Of a stretch of DNA of 43,829 bases, positions 7,545 through 15,784 are shown piece by piece. Position numbers and translations under genes: made by a program. Within the stretch, counting starts at the first letter, position 1; each line of letters begins with the position of its first letter. The notes beneath the pieces were generated by a model. It was not told where the DNA came from. It made no database searches and saw only the letters and a list, made by a program, of their open reading frames with translations. Origin of the DNA: Chitinophaga sp. sic0106 (GTDB lineage Bacteria; Bacteroidota; Bacteroidia; Chitinophagales; Chitinophagaceae); the NCBI RefSeq assembly GCF_019219075.1, contig NZ_JAHUWJ010000033.1, positions 1-43,829 of the forward strand, given 5' to 3'.

Positions 7545-7954
7545 CGGTCGTATGGTTTTGGGTCGCGGAAGGTGAAGGTGATAAAGACACCAGCTGTGAA
7601 GTCCACGAACCGTTCGGTGAATAATAAAATTTGAATACTGTCGTCTACCTGAAAATCATAATCAGGATTATCTCGTAGCAGGGCGATCAGGTCCAAGGCC
7701 ACCTGCTCCATGTCAGACTGCACTTCCAGTTCATTGCTTTTGTCCTCCTTCAGGAGGTCGGCAAAAACAATCTGGATATTCCGCTGCATCTGCTTATCGG
7801 CATGACGGCCATCGTATGAGGCGACCCACATCAGCGGATACACGATATCCTTGCTGGCTTGAAGCTCCTCATAGCCGCCACGGCCAAAGCTATTTAGCTG
7901 TGGGTGGTCGCTTACGAACCCCTTCAGTAGCTGATTTAATTGGTTTAGGGTCAT
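7523..7954 (-). CDS. Phage tail/neck protein, hypothetical
   Basis: A soluble alpha/beta protein of 143 residues, beginning MTLNQLNQLLKGFVSDH and ending FVDFTAGVFITFTFRDPKPYD. Proteins of this size placed just after the connector in Bacteroidota prophages are usually tail-completion or neck proteins. The final segment is compatible with a strand-rich tail-terminator fold, but I cannot name the family. It overlaps the SGNH fibre gene start by 22 bases and lies after the DUF6712-like connector gene. Confidence 0.65.
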   Translation of the reverse strand: MTLNQLNQLLKGFVSDHPQLNSFGRGGYEELQASKDIVYPLMWVASYDGRHADKQMQRNIQIVFADLLKEDKSNELEVQSDMEQVALDLIALLRDNPDYDFQVDDSIQILLFTERFVDFTAGVFITFTFRDPKPYDRCEIPSN

Positions 7955-8012
7955 TACGTTTGTTTTTTCTTAAGTAAGCGAGTAGCTTCTTTTCGTTTTT
8001 CTTCTGTGCCAT
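7890..8012 (-). CDS. Possible small Lys/Arg-rich ORF
   Basis: A 40-codon frame starts at the ATG at 8012, in the 65-base gap after the connector gene, and overlaps the next gene start by 65 bases. It encodes a very basic peptide (MAQKKNEKKLLAYLRKNKRN, then KRPPTAK). A longer frame upstream is only a shadow of the connector gene. Placement and basic composition make it possible, but the overlap is large and nothing confirms it. Confidence 0.3.
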   Translation of the reverse strand: MAQKKNEKKLLAYLRKNKRNDPKPIKSATEGVRKRPPTAK

Positions 8013-8019
8013 GGTAGGT

Positions 8020-8580
8020 TTATTTGCCCTGGTACCGGCGATCGAACGTATGCTTATCCCTGCGTACCGGCCCCAGGTCAATACCGCAGGTGTATTGTGT
8101 GATATCCGGGTATATGCCATCTGCCGGCTGTTCTGTCGCCTTATATTCAGGGTATTTATCCTGGTTAGCACACAGGTACTGGATACAACGCTGAGCGTAC
8201 CACTCAGCCTTATTGCGGCAGTAATCGACGATATTCTGTACCTCTGCAAATGATATGGTCTGAATAGCTTCACCGGTGCGGGTAATTACACCTTTGTTCA
8301 CAAGTTTATACTGAAGTGGCACAGGCATCTCAGTAAGTGTGTACCACACCAGCGTATCGGTGATATATTCATCCATCAGAATTTTATAATCGCCAGCTAC
8401 TGTACCTGATTGCACCAATTCCTGAAGCTTGTTATACAGCGCCGACCCCAGTAATGGATGGATGTACATGTCCTGCGTCATCTTAACCGTAGGCCGTAGC
8501 GACTTAGGATCTATATTGTCCGAAAGCATGCTGCTGTCTTTCAATTTTTGCTCAGATATGAACAGTATATTTTTGCTCAT
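8020..8580 (-). CDS. Head-tail connector-like protein (DUF6712-like)
   Basis: A protein of 186 residues beginning MSKNILFISEQKLKDSSMLS. The helical body includes YIHPLLGSALYNKLQELV and VDYCRNKAEWYAQRCIQYL, and a basic C-terminal tail ends the protein. This pattern (a KxLKxxSxL start, HPLLGxxLYxxL, then a late helix with aromatic residues) matches the DUF6712 group found in Bacteroidota phages next to the portal. It probably forms part of the neck. It starts one base after the portal stop. The family is recalled from pattern, not from a search. Confidence 0.7.
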   Translation of the reverse strand: MSKNILFISEQKLKDSSMLSDNIDPKSLRPTVKMTQDMYIHPLLGSALYNKLQELVQSGTVAGDYKILMDEYITDTLVWYTLTEMPVPLQYKLVNKGVITRTGEAIQTISFAEVQNIVDYCRNKAEWYAQRCIQYLCANQDKYPEYKATEQPADGIYPDITQYTCGIDLGPVRRDKHTFDRRYQGK

Positions 8581-10607
8581 TATGCTACGTTTTTAACGAC
8601 AACATTGGATACCCAGCTATGCCGACAGTATGGACGGTGAACATTCGTTCCTGGCACTGTATACCAACCACCCCTGCGCATCCAGACCGAATAGCCGAGG
8701 CGGGTTGATATCAACTCAATTTCTTTCCTGGTGTATAGCCGGTCGAGATCCAATAGTTTTTTGCAGAAGGCTCTGTTCTTATCGTCCTTAGGCCCTTCAT
8801 AGCTGTACTTAACTTCTATGGCACGGGTTACCGGCTGCTTTTCTTCGATGATCTTGCGGGCCTCCTTAACTGGCTTACGCTCTACCACAACCTCTCCACG
8901 TACTTTCTTCTCTGTTACCTTCAACGCCCCCGCAGCTACCATTGCACGTATGGCGTTATTGATAATTTGAACATCTACACCCAGGGCTTCCGCAAGGATC
9001 TGCTGAGTAGTGAGCGGGTCGCGATTCAGGATATCAACAATCCCGCGCTGAACGGTAGTCAGTTGCAGGACTGTATCAGCGAAATCCATTCGCTCTACGT
9101 AGTCAGATGTAAATAGGACCTTTCGACTTTTGATTATGTTATTTTCGCTGCGAGGGGTACCAAACTCTGAGAATATACCAGCATCTCGTTCATCATCCTG
9201 AGCTGAGAATGTGACGGAAGGCTGAGGTAATGACCCAGGTGCGGCCGGCGGTAGGTTAACAAGACCTCTTAACTCATCACTGGTCAAATTGTCCAGCACC
9301 TTATTAGCAACCAGCGGCGACAGGCTATTGATTGCATCGATAACTTTCTGAGCGGCGGTTGCCTCCTGCACCTGCTCAGGCGGCAACCCCATCTTTTCAC
9401 GGATCTCATCCTTACTCATATTCTGCGCTTGGGTAGACTCTGAAAACTCAAAGCTGATGGGCTCAGTCCTCTGAATCACCAGCGGCGTAGTAATGCCCTT
9501 CTTCTCAGCAACCATATTAATGACTTCTTCCAGGTACTGCTGGCGGGCATTAACATACGTATTTTGGAAGGCCTCGTATGCGTCACGCATTTCGGACCGG
9601 CCGCCCAGCTGACCCTCAGTCTTAACGCCGAATAACATCGGGGAAGTAACCCGGTGCCCGGTAAAGATTTCTTGCTGGGTAGTCTTGTTGAGCTGGTCAA
9701 ATAGCTTATCGGATTCGGCGACGTTCAGATCTTCCACGGTGGCTGCGTTATCCTTATTGGAATTGTACGCCAGCATATACTTACGCCCACGTACACCGCC
9801 GAACTTCTGTTCGAACATTTTTTCTATCGTCCGCTTATCTTCCGGAGCAGGCACGCCATTATTGAAGTTGATCAGTTTATTTACGAAGAATCCCCCCTTC
9901 ACATTGTTAAGGTGGTAGTTCCCGATTTCAATATCAACCTCAATCCACGTTATAGACCCTCGGTAACCAGGCAGTGTATAAATATCTATGCCTGGGTGGT
10001 ACTTCTTCAGGTATAACACCTGTGTGCCGGAAGTGCTATTCGGATCATAAGCATCGAATTCTTCTATATCATCCGGGTTGTTATTGGTCGTGTAAGACCC
10101 GTCAGGCTTATATTTCACCCAGCAGCTCGAAACGAAGAACTTAGTATTATCAGCATTACTTCGTACCGTAGAGTAGTCCAGGTGGTATATACCAGCGATG
10201 TCTCCGGTCTTACTCCTTACCACTTGCAGATAAGCGCCGTTGAATATTTCCATATCCAACGCTGCCTTCTCTGTAACAGTTTTCAGGCTCTCGCCACTCT
10301 CATTGCACTGTTTGATGAATGCATTAGCCGAGGCATTTTCCGGAGCATCCACGTCGTCAACTCCCAGCCCCCAGCCCTTACCAACTATATAATCAACCTT
10401 GCCATTGATGATAGCGGAATGCTTAGCGGAATTGTTATAGAGGTACAACAAGTACTGCGGGTAATCATTTTTTTCACCGTACAACACATACGGCTTCCCC
10501 TTCTTCTCCACAAACACCGGCTGTGCCGCGTCATCGAAACGAAGCATCAGCATGCCATTACCTAAATTCTGCGCCTGTACTTTATTGTCCATATGTATCG
10601 TACTCAA
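8580..10607 (-). CDS. Portal protein with C-terminal winged-helix and MuF-like extension
   Basis: A protein of 675 residues; it may start at ATG 10592 instead. The first ~430 residues are portal-like: YPQYLLYLYNNSAKHSAIIN, INGKVDYIVGKGW and a thermostable helix-rich core, ending in SKDEIREKMGLPPEQ, where portal sequences usually speak of their clip region. It would form the dodecameric ring through which DNA is packaged. After a linker there is a winged-helix-like segment (QRGIVDILNRDPLTTQQILAEALGV split across 500-560). The final region ends HRPYCRHSWVSNVVV, resembling the HP-x-CRH end of Mu gpF-like proteins. The gene lies well downstream of the capsid gene, which is not the usual order. 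Confidence 0.8.
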   Translation of the reverse strand: MSTIHMDNKVQAQNLGNGMLMLRFDDAAQPVFVEKKGKPYVLYGEKNDYPQYLLYLYNNSAKHSAIINGKVDYIVGKGWGLGVDDVDAPENASANAFIKQCNESGESLKTVTEKAALDMEIFNGAYLQVVRSKTGDIAGIYHLDYSTVRSNADNTKFFVSSCWVKYKPDGSYTTNNNPDDIEEFDAYDPNSTSGTQVLYLKKYHPGIDIYTLPGYRGSITWIEVDIEIGNYHLNNVKGGFFVNKLINFNNGVPAPEDKRTIEKMFEQKFGGVRGRKYMLAYNSNKDNAATVEDLNVAESDKLFDQLNKTTQQEIFTGHRVTSPMLFGVKTEGQLGGRSEMRDAYEAFQNTYVNARQQYLEEVINMVAEKKGITTPLVIQRTEPISFEFSESTQAQNMSKDEIREKMGLPPEQVQEATAAQKVIDAINSLSPLVANKVLDNLTSDELRGLVNLPPAAPGSLPQPSVTFSAQDDERDAGIFSEFGTPRSENNIIKSRKVLFTSDYVERMDFADTVLQLTTVQRGIVDILNRDPLTTQQILAEALGVDVQIINNAIRAMVAAGALKVTEKKVRGEVVVERKPVKEARKIIEEKQPVTRAIEVKYSYEGPKDDKNRAFCKKLLDLDRLYTRKEIELISTRLGYSVWMRRGGWYTVPGTNVHRPYCRHSWVSNVVVKNVA

Positions 10608-10929
10608 TTGGGGTAGACTGGTACTCTACCGGGTTAACAGTTTCTCCTACCAGCTTCATCTTACCTACTTCCAGTACGCTACCGTCCTGGTCAGTGATCT
10701 GATAATCATAAAATCCATTATCGGCATCATCAAAAACACTGGTATCTATATCAAATGCATTGTAGCGTTCGGGGTAAGCGCTGGTGTCGGTCAGTCCTTC
10801 AATCAGAATAGGGGTTTTCGTCATCTCGTTTGTGAATAGAATGGAGTATGAAGTCACAGGAACTACAGCCATTTCACTGGCTGTAACTACTATGCGCCCT
10901 GGTTGGTTTCTGAATAGAAGTATCATCAT
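10582..10929 (-). CDS. Small virion-associated protein, hypothetical
   Basis: A protein of 115 residues with two possible starts three bases apart (10929 and 10926). It reads as a beta-rich single domain (GRIVVTASEMAVVPVTSYSI, then YDYQITDQDGSVLEVGKMKL). Such compact beta proteins upstream of phage portals in Bacteroidota are uncharacterised and may be decoration or neck components. It is preceded by its own leader and terminator, so it probably heads a late transcript that continues through the portal, connector, fibre and lysis genes. The stop overlaps the portal start by 26 bases. Confidence 0.65.
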   Translation of the reverse strand: MMILLFRNQPGRIVVTASEMAVVPVTSYSILFTNEMTKTPILIEGLTDTSAYPERYNAFDIDTSVFDDADNGFYDYQITDQDGSVLEVGKMKLVGETVNPVEYQSTPIEYDTYGQ

Positions 10930-10966
10930 TACTATATATTAGTTAGTGTGATTTTTTTTCAAAAAA
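10930..10966 (-). promoter_or_regulatory. Repeated late leader/promoter candidate, copy A
   Basis: Reading the minus strand, an A-tract is followed by CACACTAACTAATATATAGTA and then ATGATG. The same arrangement with CTAATATATA occurs before the tail-hub gene (18563-18597). It lies just downstream of a terminator, as expected of an internal promoter. Confidence 0.5.
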
Positions 10967-10988
10967 AATGGCCCACGATGGGGCCATT
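10967..10988 (-). terminator. Terminator after tail-tube gene
   Basis: The stem AATGGCCC (10967-10974) pairs with GGGCCATT (10981-10988). On the minus strand it is followed by a T-run (plus-strand A at about 10960-10967). It separates the capsid/tube transcript from the portal transcript. Confidence 0.75.
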
Positions 10989-11008
10989 CCTGAAAATATT
11001 TTTATTGA

Positions 11009-11530
11009 CTATGCTGCGGGTGTCAGGAGGCCGGCTATGATAGAGCTCTGTACCTCTGGTGCCATCTGGCGTTCCATGCCGGTGAAGGCTCTGGTATAAC
11101 CGTTTCGATCACCGGTAGCGGTGCCGCTACCACCATCACCACCGGATAGATCCAGCGCGCGCTCACGGCCGAGTAGCCAGTATTTGCCGTTAAGGTCAAG
11201 GGCGATAGCTAACAATCGGTTCTGTGCCAATAACATCAACTCGTTGCGGGTATTGGCCTGCATCTTATTAATCACTACTGTGAGCTCTTGTTGGTAGAAC
11301 AGGGTGCCGTTTTGTGTGTTACTGTTCGGCGTCTCCGTCCAGAAACCGGTTTCTTTTGGTAGAACATATCTGCGGAACTGCTTACCGGTAGCAACAGTAA
11401 TAGTAGTGACCACTCCGGACGCTTCGGTAATAGCTGTGACGTTGTCGAACTCAATAAACAGCACTTCTTTGGTACCGCCTATAGAGTCCTTACAGTCTAT
11501 GGTCATGTTCTGCGTGAGGTTGCAGGGCAT
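11009..11530 (-). CDS. Major tail tube-like protein
   Basis: A protein of 173 residues beginning MPCNLTQNMTIDCKDSIGG. It has beta-strand character through the first half (VTTITVATGKQFRRYVL, FYQQELTVVINKMQ) and a glycine-rich loop near residue 130. Its size, single domain and position directly after the major capsid gene fit a siphovirus tail tube protein. The start of its mRNA (TTAACCCC directly before ATG) is nearly the same as that of the capsid gene. Such similar leaders suggest equal, high expression. The assignment rests on context and fold impression. Confidence 0.6.
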   Translation of the reverse strand: MPCNLTQNMTIDCKDSIGGTKEVLFIEFDNVTAITEASGVVTTITVATGKQFRRYVLPKETGFWTETPNSNTQNGTLFYQQELTVVINKMQANTRNELMLLAQNRLLAIALDLNGKYWLLGRERALDLSGGDGGSGTATGDRNGYTRAFTGMERQMAPEVQSSIIAGLLTPAA

Positions 11531-11557
11531 GGGGTTAAGTTTTAATGGTTAAGAGAA

Positions 11558-11577
11558 GGGCCGGATTGCGCCGGCCC
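11558..11577 (-). terminator. GC-rich hairpin between capsid and tail-tube genes
   Basis: GGGCCGG (11558-11564) pairs with CCGGCCC (11571-11577) across a six-base loop, just after the capsid stop. No T-run follows on the minus strand, so it may stabilise or attenuate the capsid mRNA more than terminate it. Confidence 0.45.
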
Positions 11578-11589
11578 GGAGGGTTAACA

Positions 11590-12555
11590 TTATGCGCCGC
11601 GGTGGAATTCCACGATCTCGGAAGGGATGCCTATCTGAGTACCGAGTTTCCAGCGCGCCTTGAATTTTACAACGTCGTCGTCTTCGGAATACCACATTTT
11701 GAACTGTTCTTCTTCGTTCTCCATGTCGGTGCCGATCCACATGTTGGAGAGACGCAGACCGAACAGGCGGTTAGTACCATCAAGGCCGTGGACAGCTACC
11801 AATCGGTAGTTAGTACCCGGGATATCGATCTCTCCCGCTTCGTTGTCAGCAGAATAGTGGTACAGATTTTTGTATTTCAGCGCAAGCACATACGCTTTGA
11901 AGAAGTCCCAGCCGCAGAAGATGCGGAAGTCTTCTTTATCCACGATGGCGGCAGGTACCGCTGCGTAAATAGCATCAGCTACAGCAAGTGCTACGTCGCC
12001 TACCAGTGGAGTGCCGGAAGCAACAGGTCCGCCAGAAACATAAGCGGCCTGGTTGGCATGGATAACAGAACCGGATGCGGCGTCAATTAGCTTGATATAG
12101 CCGTCGAACCGACTCAGGTTACCATTCCCGCTGGTGGTATCACCCTGCCAGAGAGCTACCTCGTTCTGAGCTGCGATTAGGTCAGATTTCTTTGTAGTAT
12201 ATTCCTCTTCGAAAGGAATGTTCTGATATTCTGAGCCGATGGCTAGCGCCTTCTGTGTATACTTTGTTTCCAGATCCTTAGGGCACAGCTGTTCATTTAC
12301 CTTCAGCTTACCTACAGTGAGGGTACGCTGAGTGATAGCAGTGGTACCAGATGGAGTGAATCCGCAGGAAGCGTCAGACTGAAAGATAGCATCGGTTTCC
12401 ATCCGGTTAATAGTCTCAGCGGACTTAATACCAGTCATGATATTACCGCTGGCTGCTACCAGCTGCTGCGTTTTGGCGTTGAAAACTGAAGACGTGATGA
12501 GGACGGCTACGTTTTCTTCTGTATAATTTTGTAAGGCAGATACGTCGAATGCCAT
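11590..12555 (-). CDS. Major capsid protein
   Basis: A protein of 321 residues beginning MAFDVSALQNYTEENVAVL. Typical features are an early helix region, then FQSDASCGFTPSGTTAI, a middle segment with EEEYTTKKSDLIAAQNEVAL, and a C-terminal domain with FCGWDFFKAYVLALKYKNL and PGTNYRLVAVHGLDGTNR, consistent with the HK97-fold A-domain of Bacteroidota phage capsids. It lies directly after protease and scaffold genes, the diagnostic capsid context. Its leader (AACCTTTAAAAGTTAACCCC before ATG) is shared with the tail-tube gene. Confidence 0.8.
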   Translation of the reverse strand: MAFDVSALQNYTEENVAVLITSSVFNAKTQQLVAASGNIMTGIKSAETINRMETDAIFQSDASCGFTPSGTTAITQRTLTVGKLKVNEQLCPKDLETKYTQKALAIGSEYQNIPFEEEYTTKKSDLIAAQNEVALWQGDTTSGNGNLSRFDGYIKLIDAASGSVIHANQAAYVSGGPVASGTPLVGDVALAVADAIYAAVPAAIVDKEDFRIFCGWDFFKAYVLALKYKNLYHYSADNEAGEIDIPGTNYRLVAVHGLDGTNRLFGLRLSNMWIGTDMENEEEQFKMWYSEDDDVVKFKARWKLGTQIGIPSEIVEFHRGA

Positions 12556-12605
12556 GGGGTTAACTTTTAAAGGTTATTTGAGGGAAGGGTTAACAAACAA
12601 TTCAG

Positions 12606-13178
12606 TTACTTACTCTTATTCTTCAGCTTCTCAGCGAATGCCTGGAATGCGGCTTGCGCCTTGGCCTTAGCTGCTGTCTTCTTGTCAATCTGAGACTGAA
12701 AGATTGATTGCTTAGGCTTCTTCACTTCACCGGTTTCGGCTTCGGACACAGCTTCCAGATATTCTTTGAATGCCAGTGTCACTGCTTCATTGGCGGCCTT
12801 ATGAGCGTTGAATGCCGATGTCAGTGTAGCGATGTCTTTAGTGCGGGTAGCCAGTTCATTTCGAAGTGTGGCGATTTCAGCGCGCATTTCCTCGACCGAC
12901 TGGTCCTGTTTCATGGCTTCTTTAATTTCGGCGATAATGCCAGGCTCAGTAATCACCACGATGCGGCCATCTTCCAGTTCCAGCTCTCCTGCCGGCGCGG
13001 GTACATAATTACCTTCTGCATCAGGGATAGCGATTTGTCCGCCGGCCGCCAGCTCAGAATACTGGACTTCCGTACCATCCGACAGCTTGCCTGTCTGCAT
13101 TTCGAACTTATCCTCCTGCTTCGGTGTCTCCTCGCTGAAGAGCGCTTTTATTTTTGCTAAGGCTTCTTTTGGTGTCAT
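12606..13178 (-). CDS. Capsid scaffolding protein
   Basis: A protein of 190 residues, acidic in the first half and Lys/Ala-rich at the end. It has a long predicted coiled coil (EEMRAEIATLRNELATRTKD and onward) and a basic C-terminal helix (KAKAQAAFQAFAEKLKNKSK). A coiled-coil body with a positively charged C-terminal capsid-binding helix is the standard scaffold plan. It sits between the protease and the capsid gene. It would nucleate procapsid assembly and then be removed. The start codon lies in a small hairpin, and the gene has its own upstream leader. Confidence 0.75.
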   Translation of the reverse strand: MTPKEALAKIKALFSEETPKQEDKFEMQTGKLSDGTEVQYSELAAGGQIAIPDAEGNYVPAPAGELELEDGRIVVITEPGIIAEIKEAMKQDQSVEEMRAEIATLRNELATRTKDIATLTSAFNAHKAANEAVTLAFKEYLEAVSEAETGEVKKPKQSIFQSQIDKKTAAKAKAQAAFQAFAEKLKNKSK

Positions 13179-13223
13179 GTCTGTGTTGTTTCTACAGACA
13201 TATATCTGTTGACGTATTTTTTT
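13178..13223 (-). promoter_or_regulatory. Leader of the scaffold-capsid transcript
   Basis: Reading the minus strand, an A7 tract (13217-13223) is followed about 15 bases later by GATATATG, and then by a 7-bp stem, TGTCTGT (13178-13184) with ACAGACA (13194-13200), that includes the start codon. The A-tract plus TATATA spacing resembles the leaders at 10930 and 18563. The hairpin could modulate translation. Confidence 0.4.
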
Positions 13224-13232
13224 GCCGAAACG

Positions 13233-13273
13233 GTAATAAAAATCCCCGGCTAATCTCCGGGGATTTTTATTAC
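13233..13273. terminator. 17-bp stem terminator between protease and scaffold genes
   Basis: Perfect arms 13233-13249 and 13257-13273, with AAAAATCCCCGG at the core and a seven-base loop. It has A/T runs on both sides and overlaps the protease stop. It should end the terminase-tail-protease transcript, so the scaffold and capsid genes need a promoter of their own. Confidence 0.8.
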
Positions 13274-13866
13274 TTACCTACCTTCTTCAGTATCTTGGTG
13301 ATCTCCTTCATCACTGCTTCGTCCGGATCGATATCCGCTACCGGGGTGTAATCGAATAGGCCCTCGACAGAAAAGCCGCGGTACTCGCCGGACTTGATTT
13401 TCTGCCAAGTCTCGTCGTTATTGATCTTGGCGGTGAGAAACCAGGTACCGTCTGGAACATCTTTGAATGCCGCTAGTGGCATCTTCCCCTTCTCACGGTC
13501 TACCACCCAAGACTCATAAAATACGCTGTTTGCAACTATGGCATTGCGCTCATGCATGGTGTTAATGTTCGCCTGGTATCCTTTTTTGAAGAACCGGATA
13601 GCGATCTTATTGATGGTGTCAGCATCGAACACGACGTAAAACTCTCCGGATTCATCACGCCGGTAGATAGGCGCATCCGGTATCATCGCCGGGCCGGTAA
13701 CGATTCGCTCATCTTCATTATCAATGGAGAACGCCTGATGTTCTGAGAATGACAGGAAGTTCCGCTGAATAGCCGGACGATCTACCAGAGAGACGAAGTC
13801 TACTTCGCTATCGTCGTCATTGTTATCGGAGATGGTGAGTTGGTAGATTGGAAGTTGTGTATTCAT
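13270..13866 (-). CDS. Prohead protease (XkdF-like)
   Basis: A protein of 198 residues. Key parts are DDSEVDFVSLVDRPAIQRNF at the start, GPAMIPDAPIYRRDESGEFYV, a central MHERNA, SVFYESWVVD, and KSGEYRGFSVEGLF near the C-terminus. These match the XkdF-like putative phage serine protease group, in which the GFSVEG Ser and a His upstream are thought to be catalytic. It would cleave scaffold and capsid during head maturation. It lies directly upstream of the scaffold and capsid genes. The protein is well recognised; the catalytic residues are from family knowledge. Confidence 0.85.
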   Translation of the reverse strand: MNTQLPIYQLTISDNNDDDSEVDFVSLVDRPAIQRNFLSFSEHQAFSIDNEDERIVTGPAMIPDAPIYRRDESGEFYVVFDADTINKIAIRFFKKGYQANINTMHERNAIVANSVFYESWVVDREKGKMPLAAFKDVPDGTWFLTAKINNDETWQKIKSGEYRGFSVEGLFDYTPVADIDPDEAVMKEITKILKKVGK

Positions 13867-13877
13867 GGGGTTATGAT

Positions 13878-15761
13878 TTAGAATTGTGCGTTTGCTTTGA
13901 TGTTAGCCACTGTCGCCTGGGTGTCGGTGATATCGCTCTCCACCACATACACGCGCTGCGCCTGCCGAAGATTTGTATTCACCTGGGCGAGCTGGTCGAC
14001 CATGGTGGACTGGACCATTGAGGCAGGCGGTGAGGTTGGGAGCTGCACCCCATTGCTCATGGCGGATATAGCAGGTGCCGAAGCGCCACTACCAGCGCCA
14101 GGGATTTTAATTGAGGCAATAGCCTTAACCCTGGCAAGACCTGATATTACTGCCGCAGCGGCAAAGGCACCTCCAATAAAGGGGCTGGCATATGTTGGTA
14201 CTGGCAAGAAGGCAGCTTGATAAGCGCTTTGTGCAGCAGCATAGGTTTGTATTGTGGTAGATGCGATTGCCAATGTTTTACCAAGTGCTGTTTGTTCACC
14301 TGCGAGTTGTGCACTGGACTCTAACACAGCAGCAGTAGCGTCCATAGCCTGGCGCTTTATGTTCTCCTGCTCTATTTTTATTAATGCTGATACTCTATCT
14401 GCTTCTGATACCTTTTGTGATGATGCTATCTGCCTTGCCTGTAAGGCTTCTTGAGCTATAGTGGCATTTGTGATAGCAGTAGTTATCTTACCATGCGTGG
14501 ATGTTATATCCTCAGCTAATGCTGCGTTTAAAGCTTTTCTTTGCTCAAACTGCTCAAGATCTAACTGCTGTTGTATATCCTTAGTATCAGTTCCAAGCTT
14601 TATCGCAAGCGCTTTTTGCTCCTCTAGTTGTGAAAGCCGTAGTCCATAAGTATCCCTTCCTGTAGTTTCCAGTACAGCTTTTTCAAGAGCTTGCTGATTT
14701 TGCAGTTGCTTAAGCCTTTCATCTGCTGACTTTTTAGCATCATCCTTTGCCTTATCTTCAGCTGCCTTCCTATTTCCAGCTATCAAAGCATTAAAGTCAG
14801 CTTGAGCGTCTAAATACTCTTTGCTCGCAGCTCCAAATTCCAGTAGTTTGGCCGCCGCATTGTTACGGGCGATTTCTTCTTCTTGCTTCGTTACATCGGC
14901 ACCCATCGCTTTTCTGACCTTTAATTCCCTTGCTAAATTCTCATTCAGCCCATTTAGAAAAGTCGCAGCAGATTTGTTCAGCTGATCCCTTACCTCCTGT
15001 TCAAACCCTTCAACATACGCATCACCTATCCGTGTGCCGGCTTCCTTCGCTGTCTTCATGGCGCCAGAAAAATCACCAGTGAAGATATCACCGATGATAT
15101 CTCCCAGCACGCGGAAGCTCTCAACGATAGCATTCATCGCCCCCATCGCTACAGCCTTCAGCTTGTCGAACAGCTTACCGAATCCTTCGAAGGCAGGGAA
15201 CAACCGCTTAATCACAGCCTCTATCTTCTCGAAATTAGCAATGATAAGTCCCAGGGCTACAGCCAGTGCGCCGATACCAGTAGCAATGATAGCGCCCCGC
15301 AACGTGGTAAATGCCTGCACCAGCTGTCCCTTGATCACGGCACCCAGCCGCTGAAAGTCCTTCCAACTGTCCGCTACAGTAGAGAGTCCTTCGGTAAATG
15401 CCATCGCGCCTTGCAGCTTCACCAGCGTTTTTTGCAGATCCTCCGATTCATCACCGAAGGCAGCGGCCGCGCCCTGAATAGCGGTAAACCCACCAGCAAC
15501 CGACTTAAGTACATTACCGAATACCTGGAACTTAGCACCAGGATCAGCCAGAGCTATACGCTCGTTGAGGTCTGCCACCTCGTCTTTCAGCTCAGCGACT
15601 CTTTTGGCTGCAGCGATAGCTTCCGGGGATAGCTCACCAAATGCGCGGGCAAATGCGATAGCTTCGCCTTGCGCTACTTTCAGCTCCTTCCGGAGATCCT
15701 TAATGGTCTTTGCACCATCTACGTTAAGTTTAATCTTAACGTTTACTTCTTCATCTGGCAT
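13878..15761 (-). CDS. Tail tape measure protein
   Basis: A protein of 627 residues. The N-terminus is helix-rich (NVKIKLNVDGAKTIKDLRKE, ELKDEVADLNERIALAD), with hydrophobic segments in the middle (IGALAVALGLIIANF and a later region near 225), then long Ala/Lys/Gln/Glu coiled coil from about residue 260 to 480 and a Gly/Ala-rich C-terminus (ASPFIGGAFAAAAVISGLA). This layout is typical of siphovirus tape measures. At about 1.5 angstroms per residue the tail would be near 90 nm. It is located upstream of the head genes, whereas usual phages put it after them. Confidence 0.85.
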   Translation of the reverse strand: MPDEEVNVKIKLNVDGAKTIKDLRKELKVAQGEAIAFARAFGELSPEAIAAAKRVAELKDEVADLNERIALADPGAKFQVFGNVLKSVAGGFTAIQGAAAAFGDESEDLQKTLVKLQGAMAFTEGLSTVADSWKDFQRLGAVIKGQLVQAFTTLRGAIIATGIGALAVALGLIIANFEKIEAVIKRLFPAFEGFGKLFDKLKAVAMGAMNAIVESFRVLGDIIGDIFTGDFSGAMKTAKEAGTRIGDAYVEGFEQEVRDQLNKSAATFLNGLNENLARELKVRKAMGADVTKQEEEIARNNAAAKLLEFGAASKEYLDAQADFNALIAGNRKAAEDKAKDDAKKSADERLKQLQNQQALEKAVLETTGRDTYGLRLSQLEEQKALAIKLGTDTKDIQQQLDLEQFEQRKALNAALAEDITSTHGKITTAITNATIAQEALQARQIASSQKVSEADRVSALIKIEQENIKRQAMDATAAVLESSAQLAGEQTALGKTLAIASTTIQTYAAAQSAYQAAFLPVPTYASPFIGGAFAAAAVISGLARVKAIASIKIPGAGSGASAPAISAMSNGVQLPTSPPASMVQSTMVDQLAQVNTNLRQAQRVYVVESDITDTQATVANIKANAQF

Positions 15762-15784
15762 GGTTGGCTATTTGAGGTTAACAA

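Noticed and set aside
7890..8273. Long minus-strand frame overlapping the connector gene.
   Set aside because: The part above 8012 is a shadow; only the last 40 codons are kept, as a weak candidate.
11545..12090. Plus-strand frame opposite the capsid gene.
   Set aside because: Shadow of the capsid gene.
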